This document shows, piece by piece, positions 1 through 13,049 of a stretch of 64,000 nucleotides of DNA. The translations under genes and the position numbers were made by a program. Under the pieces are notes generated by a model. It was not told the origin of the DNA. It searched no databases and worked only from the letters and a program-made list of their open reading frames with translations. How positions within the stretch are numbered: position 1 is the first letter of the stretch; each line of letters begins with the position of its first letter. The stretch comes from Paralvinella palmiformis. Its lineage: Eukaryota > Annelida > Polychaeta > Terebellida > Alvinellidae. Where the stretch lies: positions 965,001 to 1,029,000 of the forward strand of contig JAODUP010000045.1 of NCBI GenBank assembly GCA_025642065.1. Direction: 5' to 3'.

Positions 1-2002
1 GATTATGTTGGTTTTCGTGACGTTGGCACAGTTTCATGGTGCCTTTAGGTATTGCTGAAGTTTCCACTTGTTTATACAAATATCATTCCCCACTTGGGGG
101 TGGGTGGGAGTGATGGCTGATAGTTATACGAGATGACCAGGAATCAATGTATTTTCTAGTGTAAATGAAGCGGTCTTTGAAGATTGGAATCTGGATAATG
201 GTATTCTGGCAAAGTGACACTAATGGGTAGAAAGATAAGAGCCACTTGTAAACACAAACCAAGTTGACATCACTTAGTTTTTCGTTTCATTTAAAGCTGC
301 GTGGTAATCATTTTTAATCTGATACTGTATGTGAGAGTGATTGAAATCCATGAGACAAGTGGTAATATTTTGATTTACACAGTATTGTAGCAGTTATTGA
401 GTGCCACACGTGATAACTTATTTGAGTTATTAAAATAAAATCTCTAAAACTTCACATGATAGTTGAAGGAAATTGTGTAGCAGAGGCTACAGTCTATATC
501 ACACTGCCTATCTATAGCTCTAAATCCTAACTGTAAAAGTGTCTAATACTTCAACTGAAGAAGAAAACATAAATATACTTAAAATATCCTAATGTGTTGT
601 CAGTTTCCTTGGTTACCATTAGTGTACATCAGCGGGTGTCGGCTGCAGTGCAATGATCAAGAGTTGCAACTTCATTGTTCAGAGTCTTCTCAGAAGTCTC
701 ATTTCTGCAGTAATTTAATCTTTCCGTAATAGAAGCATTGGCATTACTTCCAATGCTTTGTGATTATATTGAAAACATATTGAAACGGTATTTAACCTTT
801 GTGCGGTCAGCTAAGAGAGAACAGGAGTTGGCAACAAACCAAATTTGAGACCGGTCTAACATGATACGTGTATTTTGCATAAACTGTTTAAATGTATTGT
901 ACAGCAGACAAAACATTTAAGATATATTGTAAAAACAAATATTGTAGCACTAACATTAATAGTTGGGATTTATAATACTCTCTGAACAGGTGCATTTTCA
1001 CTTAAGCTTGAAAAGGTGGTGTGTAATTAGCATTAACTAGTTTGCTTCAAAGGTATGAGCGTAGGTTGTGAAAGCAGTCCGGACCATGAAACAGCTTTTG
1101 GGTTCAGAATGAAGTAATAAAGGAATTTGATTTCCATCAGTATGTTTCAGATACATTATAGACTACAAAACAGAGTTATAAAAAATGTATTAATCACAAA
1201 ACATTTTATGGTAGATCTGAGACAACTGGGTTCTGCTTGGCTGTGGCTTGTTAGCACTTGACTAGGAGTTAGGCTGGACTGATTTGGGTTAAAGTCTAAT
1301 AGTTTGGGGTGGTTTGGAATTGAATTAAACTAAGCAGTGACCTAGGCTAGATGAAAGTAGAGGATAATGCATAAAAATGCCATTGACAATAACAGTTATC
1401 AAGGATTGGTACAACTATAAAAAAAGAATTCTTTTAAGAGAACTTTATGAATGGATTGAAAATGTGGACGTTTTTCTCTAGATGTATGCTTCTAGCATGG
1501 ATATAAAGCTTTTGAATCCTTGTACCCCTCTTCCATATGTTTTAGACTCATTTCTCATGATTACATAAACTTTTACAGTTACCTATGTGTAATATGGATA
1601 TGTATGCTTTAGCAACAATAATGGGTATGTAGAAATACTATATTATTTTGTTGTATATTCAAATTTTATTCCTTTATGGCTACACCAGTGGTATTGAAGC
1701 AACTTTTCATTAGCTTAAACTGGATAACGGTCTGTTTTGACTTAAATTGATTGTTGTATAAAGGTAAGGTTCTGTAGATTTATTGTTATTCACAAGTATT
1801 TTAGTTATGCCTAGCCCAAACTCGGTTCATGGATACAAGTCACAAAATAAGTGTTATATTTCATTGGGTGTATTATATCTATGTGAAACTAGATCTATGT
1901 GTGCAGTTATATAAAAGATATGGTGGTGCCTTCTCTTGAATGACTACTTCATTATGAATCAATTTAAATAGTGGCTGGCCATGTTTCCATACTGATGTTC
2001 AG

Positions 2003-2036
<34 letters not shown>

Positions 2037-3100
2037 TATTGCTGAGTGATCTACTTAACTTCAGGAAATCTGATGAGCAGACTGGGCATTTTATTGAACA
2101 GATTATCCCACAAACCACAGTAATAGGAGTTGGAATACATAACCTGGAATACTGTAGTTCAACAATTTCAATTATGCATCACTGGATGACTAGTAAGCAT
2201 GGAAAACCAGTCCTACCCACTTAAAATGCTTTACATTTATTACCAAGTTTGTGTGGACTTGCATCCTTGTTGGTATGTTAGTATGAAACATGCATACACA
2301 TTTTGTTTGGATAAAACAATATGCATAAACTAGGTTCACCAAATTGTCTCTGTCTGAAGGATGAATAATTAACTTGCTAATGAAAGATGACTTAAAATGC
2401 ATCACAAATACCTGTGAGGCGTGTTCTTTGTTAAATTGGCATCATCTCTTGTGTAAGTAATTGTATTTGTGTATTATCTGTAACTTTATATTTTTATCTA
2501 TGCTCAGAATGGACTACGTTTGATGTAGTTTTATGATGTTTTCCCACATCAGTTTCTGTTCACTCTTTAAACTTTCCTTTTACGCTGTTTATAGAAAATG
2601 GATCCTTTCATCGGGTTGTTCACTGATTCCTGGAAGACTGTATTTGATCTTCTCGGAGGGTTTAAATAATTTTTTTTGTGGTACTTCTCTTTTTTCTTGT
2701 AATGCATTTTCTGTGTTGCCTGTTGTGGTTCCATTTTCCTCTGATTATATACACTTACAACTGGTGTTATATTAAGAGCTGAATGCTATACATGTAATGT
2801 TAATGATAGTACATGCCACAGATGTGCATGTGTAAACGTGCTAGGTCTGATATGTTAGCAGAATTCTTGGTAGTGTGGTGAATGATGTAAATAAAAACCA
2901 GGCAATGTAGTGTTATTTGTGTGGTAACAAAGAATCATGTTTTAAGTCTGTTTAGTTCATTGTTCATTGGCTGTTCCCTGTTTGAACATGTTTAGTGACG
3001 CAGTATTGTTGTTAAAATGTGAAACTGTTTTGTTAATTATCTGCGAGTGGTCCAGTACAATAAAATATAAACATTGTGATTACTCTTGTTGATGGTAGAA
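1..3100. other. Non-coding stretch, possible 3' UTR/flank of a plus-strand gene
   Basis: I find no exon with coding character on either strand. The plus strand is rich in T and G and contains canonical poly(A) signals (AATAAA at 2890-2895 and 3059-3064), which would fit the long 3' UTR of a plus-strand gene starting before the window. A (TA)n tract lies at 2006-2034. The short open frames here (e.g. 2033-2224, 2533-2775) have no recognisable similarity. The UTR reading is inference only. Confidence 0.2.
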
Positions 3101-4338
3101 ATCATACACTTTAAATACATTGTTATTAAATAAATTCACAGTATGTTGATCACCTCAAATGTCTAGTAATGAAATATTTACACTAGATTTTAAATATAAA
3201 TTCAAAACCGAGTGAAAATATCTTATTTATTACACAAAAAAACAGGAAGTAAACAAAACCACACCTTTCTACAGTGTTGATCATTATACATCAAGAAAAT
3301 TTGTGATATGAAAATTACTAATATTGTTCAGTATGTTTTATTGAAAGTGCAGTATTTTTTACTTATTTTTGTGTGTTGTGTTTCTTTGCAACAGACAAAG
3401 ATAATATCACATGAATAAGCAACCAAACAATTATTTTAGTGGTTTCTATTTTAAGTGTTTTTGCAACATTTCTAGTCATAGATAGTTTACATAAAGTGAA
3501 TGGGGAAATATGACTGATGTGCAATATCAGTAGATACTTGGAACCAACAAGCCTCTACACTGCCAAGTACAATGCTAGGAAGGCCTGGCCTTGCTGGAAC
3601 AAGCAACAGCAAGCCAGTGCACTATCAGCAGAGGGAAAAGATTCAGCTTTAAACAGCATAGCAGTAATTATATGATATTTATTAAAAAAAATTACTTCTT
3701 TATTAAAATAAATATGACAACATGGTTTCAATCTAATGTTTTGAATTGTATATGTGTGTATTGTGTAGCCACATAATGATTCTGTGTCCTGAAATAGACC
3801 AAGACAAATGTCCACCACTAGACAATATCACAGAGAATGCGATGATGATTCGTTTTCTAGCATACAACGAACATTGGTTATTCATAGGTGCATCCAAAAA
3901 TTGCTGCAGAAGCCGGAAAGTATTGTGATGATGATAGCATCCGTGACAGAATTGTCAAAGTGCTTAAAGATGGTTGGTAACAATCAATGTAACCACAGAG
4001 ATTATATATCAAGCATTGATTGAGTGTAAACTATAACTGGCTTCTCTACATGCATTATTAACAGTGCTACCTTAGAGACCATACTCAAAAATTAATCTAA
4101 TATATAAATATATTTTTGTCATATCATGCGGATACACAGTACACATGTATTAACGTTATAGTGCCATGACTATTCTAACAAACATTTCTGGAAAGGTCAT
4201 AGGTATAATATCAATTATTGATTGTGCTCTTTGTATAAAATGGCCAGTGACGGCAGACAAGAACAAATTATATCATCATAAAGTTACCATCATATTGACA
4301 AATTAGATCATTTGTCAATCATGATTACCTGACAGAGA
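3101..4338. other. Non-coding stretch downstream of the sirtuin gene
   Basis: This is AT-rich sequence between the sirtuin stop codon (minus strand) and the proposed upstream flank. Minus-strand AATAAA signals (plus-strand TTTATT at 3699-3704 and 3678-3683) could end a sirtuin 3' UTR of roughly 640 nt. Short open frames at 3555-4023 overlap each other on both strands and resemble nothing I know. Confidence 0.25.
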
Positions 4339-7300
4339 TTACGATTTGCGTTGCTTATCATATTGTGCCATCCTCTTCATCTTCTCATTGTCCCACGTGG
4401 TCAGTTCATCAGCAGACAATAAATGTCTCATAACTTCTCTCATGAGTAAATCACAGTCACCAAACACTCTGGATCCTCTTGGCTGTTTCATCTCAGAATC
4501 CATTTCCAGACAGATGTCATCAAGTGCTGTCTTCTGTCTGTATAATGCACAAATATGCTTTGTGTGTATGTTTAGTTTTTTACTGGCAGTCAATTCGTTG
4601 CTGATAGTAATAAGTAACTGAATAATTTAAATAATTAACTAATGAGTAACAATGACTTCAGTGTTAATTACAGAAACCATGACACCTAACATAATGGTGT
4701 ATTTTAAGCAGAATTAAGCTGTAGTAACTTAGTTACAGAATCATTTACTGGATTATGGTTCAATGACAATGAGCTGTTGTAGAAACTGCTTAGATGTACT
4801 GACCTGTTACATATGATAAGCTTCAGTGGTTGTTGGCCCATCTCGACTAAGTGACAAGCAGGTGTTACTGTCATGGTAGATCCTAGACACATCATAACAT
4901 CAGAGAGCTTAGCATGTTCTGTGGCACGGTCGAGTATAGATTGATCCAATTCATCACCAAAGTTAATGATGGTATCATGGAGGTAACCTCTACAACCCTA
5001 CAACATGATAATACATTATATATAAATAAAGGTGTGAAAATGTATCACATACACACACACACACACATAGTGAAGCACCCTTGGAACAGAAAAGTTCCCA
5101 ATTTTCCCATTAAATATTTTCAAAATAAATAATGACTGCCACAATGATAATAATAATAATATATATTTAATAAAGTGCCCTTACTAGCAGGAGCCATTCA
5201 AAGGCGATGTACAAATAATATGTAATATAATAAACCCCAAATAATGTCTGTAAAAACCCTGTAATGATTTAAAAGATAATAATTATTTATCTGTGAAAGC
5301 GACCTTAAATAGGTGTGTTTTTAGAAGAGACTTAAAATTTCCAAGAGTCAACGCATTTCTAATATTTGCTGGCAACTTATTCCACAAAGTGGGGGCTGCA
5401 ACACTAAACGCACAATCACCATATGACTTGAGCCGAGACACTGGCACCTGCAATAGTATCTGACTGGATGACCTGAGTTTTCGGGATAACTTTCTAATGG
5501 AAACCAGTTCACACAGGTATTCTGAACCAATTAGTCATACATAAAAAATTCAAATTAACATTTGTTCACATATACATAAATTAATTATGTGGTTTTGTAC
5601 TTTTATTCCACACACCTTAAAATGTATTTATTAGTTCACAATTTAAACACCTCATTTTATAACATAATTCCAATCTAATAAAAGTCGCCATTCAATGAAT
5701 AACAGTTCTGTTTTTCAACACTTAGAATATCTCAAACAACTTGCCATTTACTAAGGAATCAGACTAAATGAATAGTAGCCCACTCTGCGAATTAATATAA
5801 ATAACTAGCCCCTCTCATTATATCATATAGATGATTCATTAGGAGAATGAATACAGATGAACATATGAGTGAGGGCAACTTTCTCTAGAAATATCCCATA
5901 AACAAATAACTGTATTCCTTCTCTACGTGCTAAAGGAGAACCCCAAATTTAATCCAGAAGAGTGATCAGAACTCAGACAAATCATGTCCAATCCATCATT
6001 ATATCACTGTGTAACATGTATCTAACAATTGTATACATATTTGTAAATCTCCAGCATAACATATCCTGGTCAGAATATCAGAGAAATGAGAATACCGCTT
6101 TAAAGTTTTATATTCGAAACAAGATACTTATTTGAAACAGGTTAGTTTATGAATTTAAAAAAACATATATTAAATTAGTCCACTCTAAATGACTGCCATA
6201 ATTTAGCTAACCTTCTGTTCACACTTCCTGCCAGTATAGTGACATAAACCACATGTGTTACATTGTTTGACATAATCTGGTTTAGTCATCCGAGTCATGC
6301 CCTGATCTTGGAGTTCCTCAAAATAGTGGCTAAGTGGGTCATTTAATACATAACTGGCCCTCTCATATATTTGGCCACATCTGTCACACTTTTCTTTGAA
6401 TACATTACCATGGAGTTCAGAAAGCTGTTTTTCTGGAACACCTATAATAATAGAAAATTTCAGGACAACTTTATTTTCCTATGGTAGTGGAACAGATAAA
6501 ATAGGATAATTATGGGGATCATATAGAAAAATTATATAGCAGACTACAATTACAATGAAAAGATTTTCCAAACTTTACCATCATGGTTTTTTTTCCATGT
6601 CTTGGTGGCTGGCTTATACATAGACCTCACAGATGATAACTGGTCTTGTTTGTCGTATACTACAGTGTTATTTGTGGAATAATCTTATTACATTTTTCAA
6701 GGCAAATAACGTCTTGGTTTGTTTGAGTTGGATTAGCTTTTTATAATGCAATTTTCCAACATTAATTACTGTCAAATCAAAACTGAACAACGGGGCTACA
6801 ACTCAATTTTAAGCACAATTGAATGATCTGTGAAAATGCAGTATGTTTGAAAATTACCAGCAACAGCCTTGTATCAATGTACATTAGTATGTTATTGGCC
6901 AAAAGAATGGAATTCCCAACAATTGATAAAGCACCACCAACCACTACTTAAGATTGGCATATATTTAAACCTGGCTTATTAAGCAGTTACTTATGGTATA
7001 TTTTATAGATAGGTGTGTGAGTGTGTAAAATATCAGTATGGGAAAATTAAGCCAGGCTCTGTGTATCAACACAAAAAAGTGCCCACATAACATCCACAGT
7101 TAGTCTTATGGATATTTGTGTAGCTGTATATAATATTACATTTACCCTTCGAATAAACATATAATGTAAAACTCTTTTGCTAATAATAAAAGTATCTGTT
7201 ATGAAGTAAACAATGCATAATTAATAAATATATTTATATCATCAATCAATTGAATTTTCTAAAGTCTTATCTTGTGATTTAAGTTTTATAGTTTCTAATT

Positions 7301-7773
7301 GATTAATTCCTATAGTCCAGGAGAACAGCCTAGATAAAAAAAAATGTAATCATTCAGTTTTCAACGCATTCTCTAATGTATTACTAAGGTTTGCACTTAT
7401 TACCACTGTAATGCATATCATCAATTCATGTTACACAAGGGTAAATTTACATATCACACAATGTCATATTATAACACATAATTACATTCATAGCTGTATA
7501 ATAGTAAATTTACTAAATAGGCCTTTTGATCGGGAACAAATTTTTTGTATGTGATTATCGTAACCAAAGAAACAAATCCTGTCAAAACATGGTGCCATAG
7601 TGCATCGGTCAAACACGCGTCAGACTACTTGCTTTATGAGATGTCCACTCAAGCTTTATTGTACCAAGATAGTTTTGCACTGTATAGAATAGGAGACTTA
7701 TTTTCACATTCAAGTTAGATGAATTGAAAGCATCAAATCAGTCTAATATTAATCATTAAAAAAACACACACAT

Positions 7774-7810
<37 letters not shown>

Positions 7811-8087
7811 CATCTGCTTTATTCCCATATTAATGGTAAGTTGCCAGGGTTTCTTACCTAATACCTATCGGCTAGAAAGTCTGTTACTAACAGGAAATAT
7901 TAATTCACAATCAGCATTAATTAAAAATCATATAAATATACAAAGCAATACTTCTTTGTTTTGGTATTGTTGTTTGTCTGTGAACTGTTATGGTATTTGT
8001 ACACTGTCATATGAACAGTGAACCTCTAAAGATATGAAGACCACTAAAAAGGAAACAATTCTTTATACTGTAATATATTACTGTTAC

Positions 8088-8121
<34 letters not shown>

Positions 8122-10105
8122 ACTGTACAGTTATATTACACACACTTTTATGTTTTCAGGTCCTTTTAATTGTGAGCATCATGTATGTGCACTAGTAATA
8201 ACCAGAGTTCCAGTTATGACATCAGCACAATGTGGCCCTAAGTTTAAAATGTATAAAATTTTTAATGATAAAGCAATTTTTTAGGTAATAAACAATGTAT
8301 TTATGAAGAATTTAGCTTCTGTTATTGGCCCTCATTGATCATAACAACCACTATTGTTTAAATACCAATGAACAAGATATTGTTCTAGCTATTCTGAATT
8401 GCTGGACATTTTGAAAGGGCATTGGACATAATGGTAAACTATGGTTTTTACAAATGGTGTTTAAAACTTGCCAAACCAAGTGATTCTTGTGAATGTCTAA
8501 ATTGCTCACAGAGACTGATTCATAAACTGTGACAGTACCTCTATATGTCTGTGATTGCATATGAGTCTACTTGAGAGTGAAATATCAATATTATAAGTGT
8601 TTTTCATAACCAGCTCCCTCTTACTGTCAAAATATATTGTCACTGTTGTATTAACTAACCTGACAACACATGCAAGCCATCACAGTTTTGACTGATGATG
8701 TACTTAATATAACCAAGTTCCATTAATTTACACAGAGCTTCGTGTGTATACGTAGGACGAAGATCTTCATAAGGCACACCAGACTGCTCCTCATCAATGT
8801 TATCATCTGAATCTGCACCAACATTATAAAATTATATGAATAAAACAAATATTTTATTCAATAACCATAGTTTAAAAGTTGAGAACAAAATTTTTATATA
8901 ACATAGAATGATTTTCAACTGTCTTAATACCATATTTTACACATGCTTTGGTAATAACTGAATATCAAAAAAATTTTAATATTTCACAATGTATCTGTTT
9001 TCTAAGGCTATTTGATGTAAATATGTAAATTGTTTTAAATACTGCAACAGAACAGACACAGCTTAAATGACTATGATTGATAATATAATTATTCATCATC
9101 TACCCTCGTTGAGTGGACAGCTGAATGAGTGAATTCTTTTTTTGCCCTCGGTGCTGGTTACACCTGGGCTATATGACTGAGATGTGACCCTCTAAGGAAA
9201 CATCCCAAAAATATAGGTATGAGTCAAATTCAAAGCCTGACCTGGAGGTTTGCAACTCATTACTTTAACCAGGTGCACCAACTATGGACAGTATAGGTAG
9301 TCAGGAAACTGTCGGGAATATTATTTATTAATAGTCTATCTAGCACTATCCACATTACTGATTAATATCTATAATGATTAATTTATACCGAGTAACACCT
9401 AGATATAGTTGTAATAGTTAATATCTCACCCGAGAGGCTGCCACTTGGACTGTCTCCTGTGTCTAGCCTGACAACAGCTCGAGCATCTTCCGTCCATTTT
9501 CCACTCTTACCTCTACCAATAATATAAGGTTATAAACATTAAAAGTGTTGTGGGAAAAAAGTAAGTGAAAATAATAGAGATTGGCAAACAGAGACAGAGC
9601 GGAAATTCAACAAACTACATACGAGTCTATAAATATTACAATTTGATGAAGAAACAAGTATTACTTTTTAACTGCCATAATCTTACCTATAATCACCTAT
9701 GCCAGCGGATGTTGATATACCTGCACCTGTAAAGGTAACACAGTGTTTTGATGATTTCAGTATCTCTGCAATTCTAGCTGCTTCTCTTTCAAAAGCCTCT
9801 TTGCTGTCATGTCTTTCTGCTGTCTTAGCTGCTTCTTTCACCATTAACTTCTCCGCAGCACTAAGAAATTTTACTTTCATGTTTTTCTTATTTCTTGCCC
9901 TAGCGCTGGTTATAACCATCTGCCAGCATTCTGGATGGAAGACAGCTTCCCCTCGCCTTGACCATCTGATTACAAATTTCTCTCTTTCTGATTTTGTCAC
10001 TTTTGAAGGCAAGATGGTACACACTTCTATACGAGCAGCTACGCTCACAATACCTTGTTCGGAGCACTGAATCAAACTGCACTGATCAATACCACATACA
10101 GCCAT
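4339..10105 (-). CDS. Class IV (SIRT6/SIRT7-like) NAD+-dependent protein deacylase, 6 coding exons
   Basis: Exons in transcript order: 10105-9687, 9512-9430, 8812-8660, 6441-6212, 4997-4804, 4537-4339. Every intron is GT-AG, phases agree, and the joined frame is 1278 nt (425 aa plus TAA). Sirtuins use NAD+ to remove acyl groups from lysine, and SIRT6/7 act on chromatin. Visible landmarks: GAGIST (127-132), GDYRG (137-141; SIRT7 has PDYRG), the GKSGKWT region (141-147), SQNCDGLH (208-215; QNCDGLH as in SIRT7), catalytic His in LSELHGN (H229), zinc cysteines C237/C240 and C292/C297, DTIINFGD (303-310), LGSTMTV (333-339) and IICNRQ (356-361). Oddities: an N-terminal extension with C4, C9, C14 and H57/C60 (FHPECW) that may bind zinc, a lysine/glutamate-rich helix at about 70-118, an acidic insertion at 157-183, and extra cysteines C279/C282/C285. 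The Met at 10105 may be internal, because an acceptor-like TATAG lies just upstream. Orthology to SIRT6 versus SIRT7 is not settled. Confidence 0.92.
5146..5535 (-). mobile_element. CR1/Jockey-like LINE 3' end, 5'-truncated, in sirtuin intron 5
   Basis: Read on the minus strand, the segment encodes the typical C-terminus of a non-LTR reverse transcriptase ORF2 (TLWNKLPANIRNALTL, then a lysine-rich SLLKTHLF stretch at plus 5297-5385). The same sequence recurs at 34.3 kb and 39.3 kb with high similarity. It lies between sirtuin exons 5 and 4 in the same orientation as the gene. Only the extreme 3' end is present, as expected for 5'-truncated LINE insertion. Confidence 0.75.
7763..7808. repeat. 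(AC)n(TA)n microsatellite
   Basis: An AC run followed directly by a TA run, inside sirtuin intron 3. Confidence 0.9.
8089..8118. repeat. (TA)n microsatellite
   Basis: Pure TA dinucleotide run of about 30 bp in sirtuin intron 3. Confidence 0.9.
9140..9305 (-). mobile_element. Possible decayed tRNA-derived SINE
   Basis: On the minus strand, from about 9297 downward, the sequence resembles a pol III A box (TTGGTGCACCTGG) followed about 35 nt later by a weak B box (GCTTTGAATTTGA). It is too diverged to place in either SINE family seen elsewhere in the window. It sits in a sirtuin intron. Confidence 0.3.
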
Positions 10106-10126
10106 TACAATCTATAAGCAGAAATA

Positions 10127-10173
<47 letters not shown>

Positions 10174-12565
10174 AGTGCTGTTTATTATCATGTATGGTAA
10201 TAATGAATGCAGGTAGAATTGTCGAACAAAAGAAATAATTTTTATTGAGTAAACAGTTGATATGGAAATAATTTCAAACTGTTTATTAACTGTTCAGTGA
10301 ATACTACAAAAAATATGGAACCTGTGCATTTTAACTTTGTTGAGTTATTTATAACAGATTTAGTGACTGGAAAAGAGTTGTACATCACTACATATAATAT
10401 GCACAGTATATATTAAAGTGAGTGAGTTCCTTGTTTAGTCTCAGCACTGAAAACACCTGAGAATCCAGAGTTGGCAGGTTTTTACACAGATGTTATTAAC
10501 ACTGTAAGTGTTAATTAATGTTATTTAACGTCATGTAAAAAAGTTTTTTACACTGACTTGACAATATTAATTAATAAGATGGCAGCTTGTTAACACAATT
10601 TAAGGAAACAGCATATAGATCGAACTGCTACAAATCAAGGTATAGTTTGGGGAGGGTGCATAATGTTCTACCTAGAAGATACAGATGAGTCTTCTGGTGT
10701 AGAGATGATATTTATTGAGAACAAAGTGATGGAGATATAGGTGATAGTCTCAATTAGAAATTTATGTGTTATTCAAATAAGCATGCATTGTCTAATACAG
10801 ACATGGATGTGTGAAAAATAAGATTATAATTTATCAGGATACAAAAATTTATCCAAGAAAAAGAGTCAAAAGGAAATATTTAATAACTGCATTTGTTAAA
10901 CCAACATCACAAAATTGTACTTCATGTAAATTTTATATATGTGTGTATGTGTATAGATGTATATGTCTGTATTATATTTGTAATGCATAGGGATATTGCA
11001 AAATATTTTTTTTAAATCTATCTATCAGCTAACACGACCAAAATACTGGTAGATATCAGAGAAGAGCTGTTGCTGGCTAAAAGATATGTTCTTATTGGAC
11101 AAAATACAACACCTTTACAAGTTGTTCACAGAAATCTAGAAAGAGCTCTTCCCATCCATACTTTAGTGATAATATATTGTTCTTATAGTGTAAGGTGCAC
11201 ACTGAGAGACTTTCTCAATATACAATACTACTAGATGAATGCATTCAAGAATAGGATGGACAGACACTGGGCAAACCACCAAAATGTATACCACCACCGA
11301 AACTAGTTTTTCTTTAAAAAAATATTATTATTGCTTAACCAACCTATACCCTGAAATAAACTAAGCACAAGTAAAATATAAGTATAAGGTGGGCTACAAA
11401 GGAGATTACCTAGATCTACTAGAGCCCAAGAATCTTCAAGTGAGTAAAGGCTACAGTTAAGGCTTGAGGATGTTAACTATGTCTCTAATCTAATGAAGTA
11501 AATGTGTTATTGTATGTATGTGTGTGTGAATTAATATGCTAAACAAAGTGCATATAAATTGATAATTTTACAGGTGTTCAACGCGAAAAGTACCCTGTGC
11601 AAAAGTGAAAAGATCTATTCTTAATTCTATGCACAGATCTATGCAGAAGACTCTATAACTTAGTATAAGTCTATTATATATAGTACTCATACTGTATTAG
11701 TGTATACATCTATAACATTATTTTTATTTCCATTTACTGTGCATGGTATAACGATATCAAAGAAAGACATAAAAATATAATATACCCTTTACCTAGTAAT
11801 ATGTAGCAATCAGGTACTACCTACCAGCATATTCTATATAACAACAGATCAAGTACGTTATGATGTATTTTTTTACAACGGTGAACGGGAACTCTCAACT
11901 GTTACCGTGTCATGTAAGTGTATTCCCTGACTAATTCCAGCAGTTATTATGTGTAATGTCTCTATATTTTCTATATATCCTCGGAAAATTTCTCAATAAC
12001 CTCTAACAACACTTCGAAATCCCATTTTAGGAAAATACTAAGATAAAAGTTATGTTACAAACATGATGACTGGCATCGAACCAATTCATACCTAAACACT
12101 TCCGTACCATACAAGTACGTATCAGAATCAGGCCAAGTATATAGATCTAATTATTAAATAAAATAAATTAAATTATTTCATAGGGTTTTCTACGATCAGC
12201 TAGATCATTAACTCCAAGATCATAACACCCTCTATGAGTATAAGTCCGGATTTTGATCCGCTTTTTCAACAAACCGACAGTAAATGAACCTGTTCTTTTC
12301 CTTGCATCCAGTTATTATTATTGGAGCTTCATATTTAAATTATAAGAATTAAGGGGAAAATATATGTGCTTTATTCAGGTATCAACAAGAAGTAATTAAT
12401 TAAATATTAATTAAGAACGCGGTGCCACAAAATCGTGAGACCATATTTAAAGCTAGTGTTACAACTATACAAGCCGCGTATATTAGATCTACTAATTTAT
12501 GGTAACAAATCTGCTTAACTAGTCGTATAATATTCTTTAAAAAAAACATTATAAACTACTGTGTT
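10106..12565. other. Non-coding stretch upstream of the sirtuin gene
   Basis: AT-rich sequence with a (TA)n run at 10130-10162. A short LINE-like piece is present around 11210-11300 (plus frame NAFKNRMDRHW, a motif common at the C-terminus of Jockey/CR1 ORF2). The sirtuin promoter and any 5' non-coding exon should be here, but I cannot place a start site. Confidence 0.35.
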
Positions 12566-12577
12566 CTGTGACGTACG

Positions 12578-12578
12578 T

Positions 12579-12613
<35 letters not shown>

Positions 12614-12843
12614 TTACAGTACACGCAGTGTGTGTGTGTGTGTGTGTTTTAGCTGTGTATAATAAGGCACAGGCACAGAGAATCTCGAACCATGAATTCA
12701 AACTCTGGACGTTTCTTCAGGGGACTGAATCCAGAGTGGCGACTTTTCTTGCTGAGACATGTGTAATATATATATATATATATATATATGTTACAGTACA
12801 CACAGTGTGTGTGTGTGTGTGTGCGCGCGCACACACACACACA
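12578..12843. repeat. Duplicated compound microsatellite (TA)n-spacer-(TG)n, second copy palindromic
   Basis: Two copies of one module: a TA run, a nearly identical spacer (GCGTTACAGTACACGCAG at about 12611-12628, then GTTACAGTACACACAG at 12790-12804), and a TG run. The second copy continues through GCGCGCGC into (AC)n, giving a perfect 34-bp palindrome at 12810-12843 made of alternating purine and pyrimidine, a Z-DNA-prone sequence. Confidence 0.85.
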
Positions 12844-13049
12844 TATCTTTGTCTGTTTATTTGGATCCTTACTTTATTTTGGAGCTCTAAAAATAGGTAA
12901 TTGGAAGCGATTTAAATCTGGGCTCCCAGAATTATGCAATTATGTGTGCTTTAAATGGGGCCTTCAGCTAGAGTATCACATAAAACAATTATAACTGCAC
13001 GATTTTGTACTATATATAGTTGTAATATAGAATAGGTAATTATAAGAAA

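Noticed and set aside
3555..4023. Overlapping open frames on both strands near 3.6-4.0 kb
   Set aside because: Frames conflict with each other, lack splice support and resemble no protein.
12568..12900. 110-codon frame with Tyr-Ile and Val-Cys repeats
   Set aside because: It is a translation of TA and TG microsatellites.
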